A DNA stretch of 64,000 bases, from positions 13,742,501 through 13,806,500 of the forward strand of contig OY821787.1 in NCBI GenBank assembly GCA_963682175.1, written 5' to 3'. The position numbers and the translations under genes were made by a program. This document shows positions 1 to 10,495 of this stretch, piece after piece; position 1 is the stretch's first letter; each line of letters opens with the position of its first letter. This DNA comes from Triglochin maritima (taxonomy: Eukaryota; Streptophyta; Magnoliopsida; Alismatales; Juncaginaceae). The notes under the pieces were generated by a model that saw only the letters and a list, made by a program, of their open reading frames with translations, did not search any database and had not been told where the DNA came from.

Positions 1-658
1 AGATCTCATTGTGATGACCCAATTTAGGAAGAAGGTTGTACGAAACGATTTGGGCAAGGATTCGTGGAACGGTATGTAAGAGTGAGGCATTATGTTTATA
101 ACAACCGTTCACGATAGGTGGTGGAATAGCATATAAATCAGTGACAATTTTATCAATTTCGGTGTTTGGAAGAGCACCTAGAGGATAATAAAGATAAATG
201 TGGGTGCCCCCCGGATCTAGATGAAGAGTGTCAGCCAATAAAGTGGGGGTAACACTATATTCTTTGCCATTTGCAATAGTGGTTAGATAGTGATAATTTG
301 GGACCTTACGGAGATTGCAATAAAATTGTTGTATGAGGAATGGATAATATGGTTTAGATGCAAGTTTTGTGAGTGCGTAAGTTAGCCTATTTGCATCTAA
401 CAAAGGTTTTAACGAAAAAGAAGCAAAATCAGCTACCTCAACCTTGCGACAAGGGATGAAGTTCGCAACCGAGAAGTTTTCGTCCCAAGATTTTTGAGCG
501 GCATCGTCAATAGGGAAGAAGTGAAGCAAATGTGGTACCGGAGAAGCCGGAGCACGAGAAGATGAGGGTTGTGCATCTTGTTTCTTCTTTGATCGACGCT
601 CGGTAACCCCCTCCGGAGTGGGTCGTTTCTTGGAGATAAACATCTTCTTGCGGTTCAT
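1..658 (-). CDS. ORF downstream of copia pol, similar to plant transposon-associated proteins (partial)
   Basis: An ATG at 658-656 opens a frame that stays open for about 219 codons to the left edge. The N terminus is basic and disordered (MNRKKMFISKKRP), followed by a folded-looking part with FLIQQFYCNL, an xxIANGKEYSVTP strand and LADTLHLDPGGTHIY. That pattern (FYxNL, then V/I-x-GK-x-I/V, then a leucine-rich turn ending in G) is how I remember the 'putative plant transposon protein' domain often found next to plant retroelements; this is recall, not a search. It lies on the same strand as pol and about 900 bp past the RNase H end, the place where Sireviruses carry an env-like or accessory ORF. 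No signal peptide or membrane segment is visible in the part present. It is the only open frame in an otherwise broken element. It could instead belong to a separate older insertion. Confidence 0.5.
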   Translation of the reverse strand, partial: MNRKKMFISKKRPTPEGVTERRSKKKQDAQPSSSRAPASPVPHLLHFFPIDDAAQKSWDENFSVANFIPCRKVEVADFASFSLKPLLDANRLTYALTKLASKPYYPFLIQQFYCNLRKVPNYHYLTTIANGKEYSVTPTLLADTLHLDPGGTHIYLYYPLGALPNTEIDKIVTDLYAIPPPIVNGCYKHNASLLHTVPRILAQIVSYNLLPKLGHHNEI

Positions 659-857
659 TGTAGATGAGGAGGGTGGAGAAGGATGAAGGTTGACAAAAGG
701 AGTCGAAAAATGGACGAAGAAGTGGAGGAGGATGGTTGGAGAGGGCTGGCAGTTGACCGGAAGGGGAGGGGCGACACTTAGGGTTAGAGGAGTGGAAGTG
801 TAAAAGTGAAGAGGAAAGCCTTGTAATTGCCCTAAAAATTGCTGAAACGATACGAAC
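659..857. other. Spacer between repeat array and downstream ORF
   Basis: Purine-rich plus strand (minus-strand transcript would be CT-rich). It would form the 5' untranslated stretch of the ORF at 658. Open frames here are low-complexity Ser/Pro/Phe translations and I do not believe they are genes. Confidence 0.4.
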
Positions 858-1427
858 GGTCGACCGTTTGGACACCCCGGTCGACCGGTGGGTAGAATTT
901 GTTTTTAAACCCCACGACCGCACGACCTCTGGTAAAAAACGGTCGGACGTGAATTAAGAGTCGGTTGACCGAGAGGAAAGTGTGAAAGACCAGGGTACCT
1001 ACTGTCGCTTTTTGGTCGGACTAAAAATAGATAACCGGTCGACCGAAAGAGGAGTTTGAAAAACCGTGGAAGTACTGTCGCTTTTCGGTAGGACGAAAAA
1101 GAGATCGTCGGTCGACCGAATAAAGAGTGTGAAACATGGAAAGCTGCTGGGTGATTTCGGTTGGACAAAAAACACGCACGGTCGACCGAAACTCAAAATG
1201 GTTCGACCTGACACTTAAGTGAACTTAAGTCAGATCGACCAGAAAAGAAACTGTCGAACGGAGCAAAATAAGCGGTCGACCGAAACTCACCAGGGAAAAC
1301 CAAAATCAACACACCAAACGAACCGATCGAACGAACACAATATTGCTGTCGACCGATAGGGACAAATTTTTAAAACTTACTTGTAGTACAATAATCTGGT
1401 CGAACGAAACTTGATTTTGGTTTGACC
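858..1427. repeat. 73-bp tandem array of paired GGTCGAAC / GGTCGACC sites (cluster 1)
   Basis: Degenerate 8-mers occur in pairs. First members start at 858, 941, 1014, 1087, 1159, 1252, 1325 and 1398; partners follow 21-23 bp later at 879, 963, 1037, 1110, 1180, 1274, 1347 and 1419. Pair-to-pair steps are 83, 73, 73, 72, 93, 73 and 73 bp, with an extra pair at 1200/1233 inside the 93-bp step. The second member is usually the palindrome GGTCGACC; the first is more often asymmetric (GGTCGAAC, GGTCGGAC). Sequence between the sites is poorly conserved. The array lies between copia RNase H and the downstream ORF. Overlapping frames translate to repetitive RSTxxLF strings and look like by-products. 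Confidence 0.75.
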
Positions 1428-1562
1428 GAATAACGTTTGAAAGAACACATATTTGAAGAACACTCCAAAAATCCGCGAAAGCTTCAAACGAAACCTCAAC
1501 CAAGTAGCAAATTTTGAAAGAGAGGCATGACATATCTAAGTTATACGTCATTCAAATTGCAC

Positions 1563-2266
1563 ATGCCTAGACGTAGTCTTATATGATAGAATTGATCAAC
1601 GTTTAAAGGTTTTGTAAAGATGTCCGCAAGTTGATCATTTGTGGGAATAAATACAAGTTTAATGTCTTATTTTGTTGCATGATCTCTAAGAAAATGATGT
1701 CTCACCTCAATGTGTTTAGTTCGAGAATGCAATATGGGATTTTTTGAAATATTTATTGCACTAGTGTTACCACAAAGTATAGTAGTAGTTTGAAACTCAA
1801 GTTTCAAGTCTTTGAGGGTTTGCCTCATCCACAAGACTTGTGTACATGCACAACCAGTGGCAATGTATTCGGCCTCGGTTGTCGACAATGCAACCCTATT
1901 TTGTTTCTTACTAAACCAAGAGACAAGAGATTTTCCCAAGAATTGGCAAGTGCCACTAGTACTTTTATGATCTAAAATGCAACAGGCATAGTCGGCGTCG
2001 CTATAAGCAACAAGATCAAAAGCCCTAGTCTTGGGGTGAAACAAATCAAAATCTTGAGATCCTTTGAGATAGCAAAAAATACTTTTTAAAGCATTGAGAT
2101 GAGATTCTTTTGGACAAGCTTGAAAACGAGCACATAAACACACGGAAAACATAATATTCGGACGACTAGAGGTAAGATAACGCAAGGATCCTATCATACC
2201 TCGATATTTCTTGATATCGACCTCCTTGCCATTTTCATCTTTGTCCAACTTGGTGCTAGTGCTCAT
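1563..2266 (-). pseudogene. copia RNase H (end of pol)
   Basis: Ribonuclease H would remove genomic RNA during reverse transcription in the virus-like particle. The translation shows the connection segment (YRGMIGSLRYL), then SDADYA, STTEAEYIA, and HSRTKHIEVRHHFLRDH. An in-frame TAA at about 1664-1666 interrupts the frame just before the usual C-terminal block, which continues in the same frame beyond the stop (xQLADIFTKPL) to about 1563. The upstream junction with RT at about 2266 is abnormal: the sequence jumps from xIGELNFF to MSTSTKLD, missing roughly a hundred bases normally present between them. Stop plus deletion make it non-functional. Confidence 0.85.
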
Positions 2267-2880
2267 GGAAGAAATTTAGTTCACCAATTAAGCTCATCTC
2301 GAACTCCCCCTGCATAGACTTGGAAAATTCATTGCAAAGACGCGGGTTACTTGCACCAAATATTATATCATCAACATAAATTTGTACCACTAGTAAATCA
2401 TGATCATAAGTTTTAACAAAAAGAGTAGTATCAACTTTACCCACACAAAAACCTTTGTCGATTAAGAAGTTCTTCAACCTCTCATACCAAGCTCTAGGAG
2501 CTTGTTTGAGGCCATAAATAGCCTTCTTAAGATTAAACACATGGTTTGGGTAAGTTTCATTTACAAATCCGGAGGGGGGTTGTGCAACATAAACTTCTTC
2601 ATTTATAAAGCTATTTAGGAAAGCACTTTTAACATCCATTTGAAATAATTTTATGTCCATGTAAGATCCATATGCTAATAACATGCGAGTGGCTTCCATT
2701 CGAGCGTCAGGGGCATAAGTTTCATCAAACTCTATACCGTCCTCTTGGCGATAGCCTTGAGCAATGAGTCTACCTTTGTTTCTAACTACATTCCCATCTT
2801 CATCAAGTTTGTTTCGAAAGATCCATTTGGTTCCAATAACCGTTTGGTTGGAAGGTTTTTCAACAAGTTACCATACATCA
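2256..2880 (-). pseudogene. copia reverse transcriptase
   Basis: Copies element RNA into cDNA. Seen in order on the minus strand: the RT entry motif (VIGTKWIFRNKLDE), DETYAP, QMDVKSAFLNS with the first catalytic aspartate, YGLKQAPRAWYE, and the catalytic YVDD box (VQIYVDDIIFGAS) around 2370. The N-terminal part (about 2700-2880) is in frame with the rest only if read without a local Met. The C-terminal part is cut by a deletion fused to the RNase H segment. All catalytic aspartates remain but the polyprotein frame is broken on both sides. Confidence 0.88.
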
Positions 2881-3200
2881 TTTCGAACGAATTGATTTAA
2901 CTCTTCATGCATATCCATTTTCCAAAATTCATCACTACATGCTTGATCTATTTTCTTGGGTTCTAATGTAGACATAAGTGCATAAGAATCACAAACTACA
3001 TGTGCTTTAGACCGTGTTGTCACACCTTGAGAGACATCTCCAATCACAAAGTCCTTCGGATGATCCTTTCTATAGGTCCAATCCTTAGGAAGATCGTCCA
3101 TGTCCTCTTGTGGAAAACTTGGAGGCTCTTGATGAGACTCAAGAGGAACGTCTTGTGGATGATACATGTCTAATGATATCCATGCAATCATCATCAAGAG
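2868..3200 (-). pseudogene. copia integrase-RT linker
   Basis: Acidic, proline-rich linker between integrase and RT in copia polyproteins. The recognisable part reads IGDVSQGVTTRS followed by SALEPKKI-like residues and MxEELNQFxRNDVW, the typical run-up to RT. It ends in a stop at 2868 (TAA at NDVW*), while the following RT entry motif continues in the same direction. No enzymatic role expected. Confidence 0.7.
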
Positions 3201-3991
3201 AGAAGTTATCTACAAGCTAACTCGTCAAAGTTAACGTGTAGAGATTCCTCAACACAACTTATTCGTTTATTGTAGATTCTATATGCTTTACTCCTATTGG
3301 AATACCCTAAAAAGATGGCCTCATCAGATTTTGCATCAAATTTATCCAAGTTGTCTTTAGTATTGAGGACAAAACATTTTGAGCCAAAAGCTTTAAAGTA
3401 TGAAAATTTAGGAGTCCGGTCATGCCAGTATAAAAGGAGTTTTCTTTAAAATAGGTCTAATGAGAACACGATTCAAAACATAACAAGATGTATTAACGTC
3501 TTCGCACCAAAAAAAATTTGGAAGCATTGTTTCCACAAGCATTGTTCTTGCCATTTCTAGAAGAGTTCTATTTTCCTCTCAACTACCTCATTTTGTTGAG
3601 GAGTGCGAGGAAAGGAAAAGAAAAGTTACGATTCATTTTCAAATTCTCCTCCATGATCACTACGAATAGTGATTATGTTAGAATCTTTTTCCATTTGAAC
3701 ACATTTGCAAAAACTTTTAAATCTTTCAAAAGCATTATATTTGTTTGCTAAAAATAAAACTCAAGTGAATCTCGAAAAATCATCAACTATCACAAATGCA
3801 TATCTTTTCCCTCCTACACTTACGGTCCTTAAGGGTCCAAAAAGATCTAATTGTAAAAGCTCAAGGGGTTTTGAAGTTGACACCACATTTAGATATTTAA
3901 AGGAAGATTTAAATTGTTTTTCAAATTGGCATGCATCACAAAGTTTGTCCTTTTTGAAATCAATTTTTGTTAGTCATCTAACCAATTCAAG
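3201..3991 (-). pseudogene. copia integrase core, fragmented
   Basis: Integrase inserts the cDNA into the genome. Pieces visible on the minus strand in shifting frames: zinc-site cysteines (CDACQFEKQ) near 3920-3945, the first DDE aspartate (LQLDLFGP) near 3850, the second (RSDHGGEFEN) near 3640, then a disrupted FxxPRTPQQNEVVER segment near 3570-3610 where the catalytic glutamate should be. Several stops and at least one frame change interrupt it, so no continuous product is possible. AT-rich plus-strand frames overlapping here are shadows. Confidence 0.75.
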
Positions 3992-4445
3992 TTAGGAAAA
4001 TTTGTGCAATTGCGACATACTAATATGTCCCAAACGGTTATAATATAACAAAGCTTCGTCATGTGAGGCAACTAAGCAAGTTTCAACATTTAAGTTTCTA
4101 AGATTATCAACATGCACAATGTAGATGTTATTTGATCTATACCCCTTAAAAACAATTTTGATGTCATGTTTAGAAATGATACGACAAGTATGTTTATCAA
4201 AAACAACTAGAAAATTCTTATCTGTTAATTGACTAACACTAAGCAAGCTATGTTTCAACCCATCTACTAATAATTTTTTTTTCAATATTTGGAGTAGTAG
4301 AATTACCAACATTGCCAATGCCGACAATGTGTCCTTTAGCATTATCTCCACATGTGACGGTTCCTCCCTTCTTAGGCTTTAAGCGTGATAGTACTTGGGA
4401 GTCTCCCGTCATGTGCCTTGAGCACCCGCTATCGAGAATCCACTT
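3992..4445 (-). pseudogene. copia protease end and GAG-pre-integrase domain
   Basis: The aspartic protease signature LDSGCSRHMTG is readable at about 4410-4445, followed by GNVGNxxxPNIxxxLLVDGLKHSLLSVSQL. The GAG-pre-integrase part continues to LLYYNRLGHISMSQLHKFS, which holds the integrase zinc-site histidine (RLGHIS). A stop follows at about 3992. The protease lies in a different frame from the gag just upstream, so a frameshift separates them at about 4440. Confidence 0.78.
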
Positions 4446-6164
4446 CCCTTTTCTCCTTGCTTTTATCTACAAACAAAGAGACAAGTGAAGACTTTGGTAC
4501 CCAAATTTGTTTGGGTCCTTGAGGGTTAGCTTTTGGAACCCAAATTTGAGTAGTCTTAGGTACCCAAAAATTTGAATAATTTGTTTTCTTAACAAGAGAG
4601 TTATTCATTTTAACAAAATAGCAAGTGGGTTTGTTTTGTTTACCTCCCTTGTAGCCTAGGCCATGTTTTGTTAGAGATTGTGTTTGTGTTCCAAGAAGCA
4701 TGTCAAGCATCTTTCTACCTAAAGTGAATTTCTCTAAATCTTTTGTGAGTTGCATATTCTTGGCAATGAGATCTTCATTTGGATGATTATCTTTTGTAGA
4801 TTGCAGAATTGTTGTCTCATCATTTAAAGTCTCAATTTCTTTGGTTAGCATGTCACATTTGATAGATTGATCTAAATTTATTTTTCTAGCTAATTTGTTT
4901 TTGTGACAAATCATTTCATAACGTTCGGGAAGTTCATGAAAAGCATCTAGCAAGTCATCATAATGAGGTGTTTCATTTAGGGATACCTCATCGTCGTCAA
5001 TCTCCACCACGTGAGGTTGATTACTCTTCTTTGGTGATGGAGGAGGGCCCAAGTCAGAATCAACATTAGATGCCATGAAGCACATGTGTGCTTCTTCTTC
5101 TTGGGAGTATTCGGAGTCGGAGTCATTTGATGAACTTGAGTCATCCCAAGTAGCCTTGATAGCCTTTTTCCCATCTTTTTCGCGACGATCCCTTTTCTTG
5201 TAATCGTCGCGTCTTCTAGTCCTCTCTTCTTTTTCTTTTCGGGATGGCCTTTCATCTCTATCTCTTCTTGGTCTCTCATCCCTTTCTCTTCTAGGAGGAT
5301 ATTTCTTTTCTTCTCTTCGTTCACGATCCCTCGGCCTAAGCAATGGGCAATCTTTCTTCATGTGGCCGGTTTTGTTACACTCATAACAAATGAATGTCCG
5401 AGAGGATTCTCCTCTTCCTTTTGCAAATTTTAGGAAAGCAACATCTTCATCGGTGTCCTCATCTTCGATTGCGTCCGAATCTAAGGTTGCTTTTAAAGCA
5501 ATTTTCTTTTCTTTCCGTCTGCACCCTTCCCGTTCCTTCTCCTTCTCTCTTCTTTCTTCCATTTGAATCTCATATGTCATGAGGCTTCCAATGAGATCCT
5601 CCATCTTTAACTTTGAAAGATCTTTGGCTTCTTCAATTGCCGTAGTCTTTTTCTTCCAATCCAAAGTCAATGACCTAAGAAACTTTCATACCCTATCACT
5701 TTCAACCACAACCTTACAACGTTCTTCAAAGAGTTAGTAATAGGAGTAAAGCGAGTATGCATCTCGATAATGGATTCATTCGGTTTCATAGCAAACATTT
5801 CATACTTTTGCATAAATGAATCTATCCTAGTTTCCTTAACGGATGCTCGACCTTCAAAGTGACTTTCTAACATATGCCAAACTTCAAATGCGGAATCACA
5901 TGGATTAATTCTACTATATTGTTCTTAGGTAAAACCACACATAATTATGTTCATGAGTTTAGCCTTCATTTGAATCATGGCTAATTCATCATCATCTATG
6001 CGTTCTAATGGTTTGTTTTGTGTATATGATATTTGAAAGAACACCCATAATTTAACATCATAAGATTGTATGAACGTGGTCATATGTTTCTTCCAATAAG
6101 CATAGTTTGTCCCATCAAACAACGAAGGTCTTCTGGTGTGAAATCTGTCTCTTTGTTGGGCCAT
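4429..6164 (-). pseudogene. copia gag with zinc knuckle
   Basis: Gag builds the virus-like particle. The probable start is the ATG at 6164-6162 (MAQQRDRF), just inside the primer site; the motif SLFDGTNYAYWKKHM and WxxF mark the UBN2/Retrotran_gag-like N-terminal domain. A TAA at 5927-5925 breaks the frame, reading continues in the same frame to about 5667 (EVWHMLESHFEG), then a frameshift leads to ETTAIEEAKDLSKLKMEDLIGSL-type residues and the nucleocapsid. The knuckle is CYECNKTGHMKKDC (C-X2-C-X4-H-X4-C). It is followed by an unusually long Arg/Glu/Asp-rich tract and an acidic serine tract, both common in Sirevirus gag. One stop and one frameshift disable it. Confidence 0.85.
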
Positions 6165-6202
6165 TGCTACAAATGTGAATTTGTCTAAATGCAATTAACA
6201 AG

Positions 6203-6214
6203 ACTCTCATACCA
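6203..6214 (-). promoter_or_regulatory. Primer binding site, initiator-Met tRNA type
   Basis: Minus strand reads TGGTATGAGAGT directly after the LTR end ...CCTACA plus TT. The common plant copia site is TGGTATCAGAGC, complementary to the 3' end of initiator methionine tRNA; this copy has two changes. The position fixes the inner LTR boundary at 6217. Confidence 0.8.
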
Positions 6215-6216
6215 AA

Positions 6217-7973
6217 TGTAGGATCTACTAGCCCCTAAACTTAGTCTAAAGGGGGGGTGAATAGACTAATTAAGGTTGTTTAAGGAACATGCCAAATTAA
6301 AAGCGAAGACAATAAATGTGAAAGAGAGAACAACAAACCACAACTCCGGATGTATAGAGGTTTAGATCCAACCACCGGATCCTAGTCCTCTCTTACGAAT
6401 TGCTCTTACTCAACCAACTTCGTGTCCTCCACTAATCCGATCTCCATTGCGGGCCGAGATCACGCCTTCACACCACAAGCTTTGCGAACACCCTCACCTA
6501 GATTGGACTACCTTCTCACAATCCGAGAAGAGATTCACTCCAGAAGCTTTGTACAACTCTTGAAGACTATTATTTCAGCAACTAATCTTGAGCACTTGAA
6601 ATGAATGATGCAATCAAAGGATGGTGATTTCAAGTGAGAAGATGTGAGCACAAGTGTTTAGAGCAAATTGAGAGTAATAATGAGATTTGAGCTTAGAGAA
6701 AGATTGGTGATCTTGTATGAGTGTTCTCAGCTCTATTTATGAGCTCTAAACTAGTTCTAGTCGTTGGGATCGAAATGGTGAAAAGATGTACAAGAAAACA
6801 CAAGTCAGGAAGTGACATGACACATTTCATGACACGAACGGTCGACTGGAATGCAACAGTGCAAGGTTCGGTCGAGCAAAGATGCAAACGGTGAATCCAA
6901 TTTGGCTAGAACTTAAGTGATCGGTCGAACGGTTTGGATCACCAGTTCGACCAAAAATGACTAGTAGGACTGCATCTGGAAAAGATGTAAGTATCGGTCG
7001 ACCGTGAGTAGAGTTTCGGTCGACCAATTTTCATGTTGGATTTTAGACAAGATAAAAACAAATACAATCGGTCGAACAGAATGAGTTGATGGTTCGACCA
7101 AAAACTCCCAGTAAGAATGGGTCTGGGAAGTTTTCAAGACTCGGTCGACTGTTAAGGAACTTTCGGTCGACCGGAAGACCAAATCCAAAAGAGGGTTAGG
7201 TGAGAAATGGGTATACGACCGTTGGAGTATACGACAAGTATAACAGTCATATTTGATACAAATATGGAAATACAATCGGTCGAATAAAAACTAAGCTTTG
7301 GTCGACCGAAAGTCTCACTAACCAGACACGTGTCGACAACTGATAGGCTGAAGTATTTGTATAAGAAAAACTAAGTCCTATCACTCAACAAGGTGAGACG
7401 GTTGAACAAAACAAGTGTTTCAGTCGACCGATTTCAGACAGTCAAAAAGGATTGAAGAAACGGTCGAACATAATTTATATGCCGGTCGACCGATTTTAGA
7501 GAGGCAAACCAAATAGAAGGCACGGTCGAACGGGAAATGTAAGTTGGTCAACCGTTTTGGACAGAATAAGTTTTCTGGGAAGGTCTGTTGAAATCCGGTC
7601 GAACCAAATGATTCTACGGGTCGACGTTTGAGTGCAGATTTCTGGTTCTACATTTCTAATGAGTTTCAATGATTTTCTATTGAAGTCTACGATAGTTGGA
7701 ATGTTGTGTGAGACTTCTATAGGTATTCTAAGTGTCATGCAATGCAATGAATCAAAGATTTCAAGTGTCAAGTTACATTTGTAACCTAAATACATAGAAT
7801 TTAAACCTAGCTACACTTCAGTCTTCATCTTTCAATTCAACTCAAACTTGATTCCTGAAACGTTAGATAATACAAGTATATGCAAGCAACGATCTTTTAA
7901 TTGATACATGTGTTTATTGATATGTTGATTAATTATCAAAATGGATTAACAATTATTAGCCAAAAAGCCAACA
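6217..7973 (-). repeat. 5' LTR of the copia element
   Basis: On the minus strand it starts TGTTGGCTTTTTGGC (right edge 7973) and ends ...GGATCCTACA-like bases next to the primer site (left edge 6217; plus strand TGTAGGATC). TG...CA ends are typical. The length is about 1757 bp. It holds the second 73-bp paired-site array. No second copy is in the window, so the outer edge is inferred from the TGTTGG start and the change of sequence after it. Confidence 0.7.
6836..7626. repeat. Paired GGTCGAAC / GGTCGACC array inside the copia LTR (cluster 2)
   Basis: First members start at 6923, 6996, 7070, 7143, 7278, 7400, 7462, 7524 and 7597; partners start at about 6944, 7018, 7091, 7165, 7300, 7422, 7484, 7546 and 7619, always 21-22 bp downstream. 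Steps between pairs are 73, 74, 73, 135, 122, 62, 62 and 73 bp. The array lies in U3 or R of a minus-strand LTR. It matches cluster 1 in architecture rather than in the sequence between the sites. Confidence 0.75.
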
Positions 7974-8455
7974 ATGTATTTCTCCTTCTTTACCAAGTAC
8001 CGGTCGAACGATGCCTTACGGTGGTCGACTGGTTGTGCATATTTTTCTTGGGCTGGAGAAGTCCATAGTTTTTGGTCAAACGGGACCCTGAGTCGTTCGA
8101 CCGTTGCCTTGTGTTTGCAGGTTGGACCTAGCGTTGACCACCAAACGATCGATTGCTCGTGACTTCTGTCTAATCGGAAACTTAAGTTCACTTAATGTTA
8201 GGTCGACCATTTGGATGTTGGTTTGACTGATTATGACTTGATGATTGTAGGAAGGACCCTGATATTTTCGATCAAATGGGGCCCTTGAGTCGTTCGACCG
8301 TTGCCTTGATTTTGACTTAGACTTAGTCTGATTTTGATCGTCTAGTGGTCGACCAATTTATACCATCTGTTCGACCATTCAAGCTTAAGTTGTGAGCCCA
8401 AAAGTTTGACTATTGCAGGAGTCTTTTCGATCGATCCTTTGGAGAGTGGTCAACC
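7974..8455. repeat. Paired-site array outside the LTR (cluster 3)
   Basis: The same site pairs continue beyond the LTR edge: 8002/8023, 8074/8095, 8201/8220, 8270/8292 and 8349/8371. It contains ACTTAAGTTCACTTAA at about 8181, which resembles ACTTAAGTGAACTTAAG at 1213 in cluster 1. The copia element may have inserted into an older relative whose repeat region remains here; the older element's other parts were not found. Confidence 0.55.
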
Positions 8456-8960
8456 ATTTGAGCCTAGAACTGAATCCTTGTCCTTGTGAAGTGTCAACTA
8501 AGTCCACAAGCCCGTGTCCTCGCCAAGTGTGTAAGACGGGAGGTGACGGTGGGTACGTTGCTCGTGTCTGCCCTCAGAGCATTGAGTGGAAGGGTATGGA
8601 CACTTGGGACGTTCCATCTCTATATTATAGATTGACGTAGTGTATGCTTTGCTCGACTCATATTAGAGTAGTAGACCTTAGGGATCGTGGATCCCAATGC
8701 ACGATGTTGCACGGCTCTACGGAGCGAGATGACTTGCCAGACTTCAGTTCGGATGAGTCGTTTGGCCCGCCCTATGGGCGACGAATGCCTTCAATTGGCC
8801 TTAATGGCTATGTTGTACCGTCCGATGTTGTTCCGTATGAGATGACCCGACCGATGTTGTTCCGGCGGGTGTATACTGATTGATGATGTATTCTGGCAGG
8901 TAGCTTGGCTATGGCAAAACCAGGTGAGATGGACCGACATGAGGTGTTGACCTCGAAGTT
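8456..8960. other. Unassigned sequence left of the isolated LTR
   Basis: Moderately GC-rich for this window. No long open frame with recognisable motifs, no TIR and no LTR edge was found. Two short open frames (8413-8640, 8644-8883) show no domain signature. Together with 10543-11055 it may be one older element split by the LTR, but I could not align the two sides. Confidence 0.4.
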
Positions 8961-10495
8961 TGATTGACATCATTTTATGCTTATATTTGTATCTTATATC
9001 CATTATCTTACACCTAAGCAATGCTACGTGACGAGTTTTATGTTTGAATTTTAGAAATAAAGATGTTTGAAGAGAAGAGCCATGAAAGGACCCAAAAGCA
9101 GGAAAAATGACTTAATTGTGAGACCCGGGGACTGAGATGCAAGGGAGAAGGACCTGAACGTAAGACCGAAGAACCTGAGAGCAAAACAGAAAACTCCACA
9201 CCATCATGGGGAGTATTTTGGCAATTCGATTCGGGTCGCAGCTCCAATAAACAGAGTAGGATCATCCAAGACCAAGAAATACTTCAAGCAAAGCCCAACA
9301 CGAAATCCAAATGGATCTGGGGCTTATAGGCCGCCAATTGGCGGTCCAGATAGCTCTGGATCCGCTATGATTTGTGGAGCATGTGTATTTGTGTATGCTT
9401 AGTCTATTTTTGGTATTTGTTTAGTCCCACATCGGAGGATTGTCCCAAATTAGCTTTTTCCATGCCTATAAATAGAACTCTTCACCTTCCATTGTAACTA
9501 CCCATTGCTTGGTGGCATTCTCTCTACGAAGGAGTGAGCCTTGAAGCAAAAACTCAAGGTGGAGAAGAATGCTACCTTCAATGTGAGTCATTGTTAATAA
9601 AATAATTGTTCTAGTTTCTTTTAATCTTGTCTTTTAATTTGTGCATGCTTGTTTAGTCTTTCCTTTCCTTTTAAGTTTATTTAGTATTTCTTGCTTGCTT
9701 AGTGTAGTTTCGTTTCAGTATTATGCTTCATTTTGTTAATATAGTTAGTGTAATGAGTAGTGAGTAGTTCCATCCCAACTTGGTGGGGTGGAGAAATATG
9801 TGATATAATCATGTAGTGTATTATGTGTGTATTATCTTAATCCCTTGAGCTTTATATGATTTCCATAACCATCTAATGGGTTTCCACTCTTATCTTTGAT
9901 ATGCTAATGCTCTTAAATGAAGCTTAGCCTATGCTTTTATTAGTGAACCTATTTTATGTGGAATGATAAGGTTAGGATGTGGATGGAATTAATCTTGGAA
10001 ACACAAGTTGTAGTGTATGTAAACTTGTTGCCTTTACCTTGGTTAATGTCTTGTATGTTTTAATGATATAGTCTTATCTTAATTCATGTGGAGGCATAGT
10101 AGGGTCTAGTCTTTATACATGAGTTTATGTAACTTCATTCCAATTATTGTCTTGTATGTTTTAATGATGTAGTCTTATCTTAATTCACGTGGAGGCAAAG
10201 TTGGATGTAGTTTTATGATTTCATGCACTACATGTTGTGAGGAGCTTAATTGAACACACACACACACATCTTTATATTCACATTATTTCTCTACCCCCTA
10301 TGGGGTTTGGTTTTTATTGCTTATCTTTCATTTCCTTTTGCATTCTAGTGTAGTTAGTGTAATCAATCTTTCTCTCCATTTTTACCACTCGCCTTCACAC
10401 AAACCAAATGTCGACACACCTCCCAGTGGACGACCCGTATTTGCCACCGCTTCAACGCGGCCGTGCACTTGCGGTTTAAATAAAACGATCAATCA
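8961..10495 (+). repeat. Isolated Athila-type LTR
   Basis: Starts TGATTGACATCATTTTATGC and ends CGATCAATCA, an inverted TGATTG/CAATCA terminus. TATA box TATAAATAGA at 9467. The U3 palindrome CCGCCAATTGGCGG is at about 9331-9344. The U5 contains a duplicated block ending in GGAGGCA, a (CA)n tract at about 10255 and the hairpin CCGC(10447)/GCGG(10457) near the end. No primer site or internal region follows, so it is a solo or recombined LTR. The flanks AAGTT and AGTTT are not an exact TSD. Confidence 0.8.

Larger units (their letters stand above)
1..7973 (-). mobile_element. Ty1/copia (Sirevirus-like) LTR retrotransposon, truncated by window edge
   Basis: Reading down the minus strand the order is 5' LTR (6217-7973), primer site, gag with zinc knuckle, protease, integrase, reverse transcriptase, RNase H, a repeat-rich spacer and a further ORF that leaves the window. 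PR-INT-RT-RH order is diagnostic of Ty1/copia. The long charged gag, the GAG-pre-integrase style segment and the extra ORF after pol resemble the SIRE/Sirevirus group. The 3' LTR is not in the window, so LTR age and TSD cannot be checked; the base pairs next to the 5' LTR are ATGTA (7974-7978). Gag and pol carry stops, frameshifts and a deletion, so this copy is dead. Confidence 0.85.

Noticed and set aside
858..1430. Regularly spaced repeats as a CRISPR-like array
   Set aside because: Sites are 8 bp, degenerate and paired; spacers are too long and variable; plant retroelement context.
507..1551. Minus-strand frames with RSTxxLF repeats as a repetitive protein
   Set aside because: They overlap each other in different frames and follow the paired-site array; no start context or domain.
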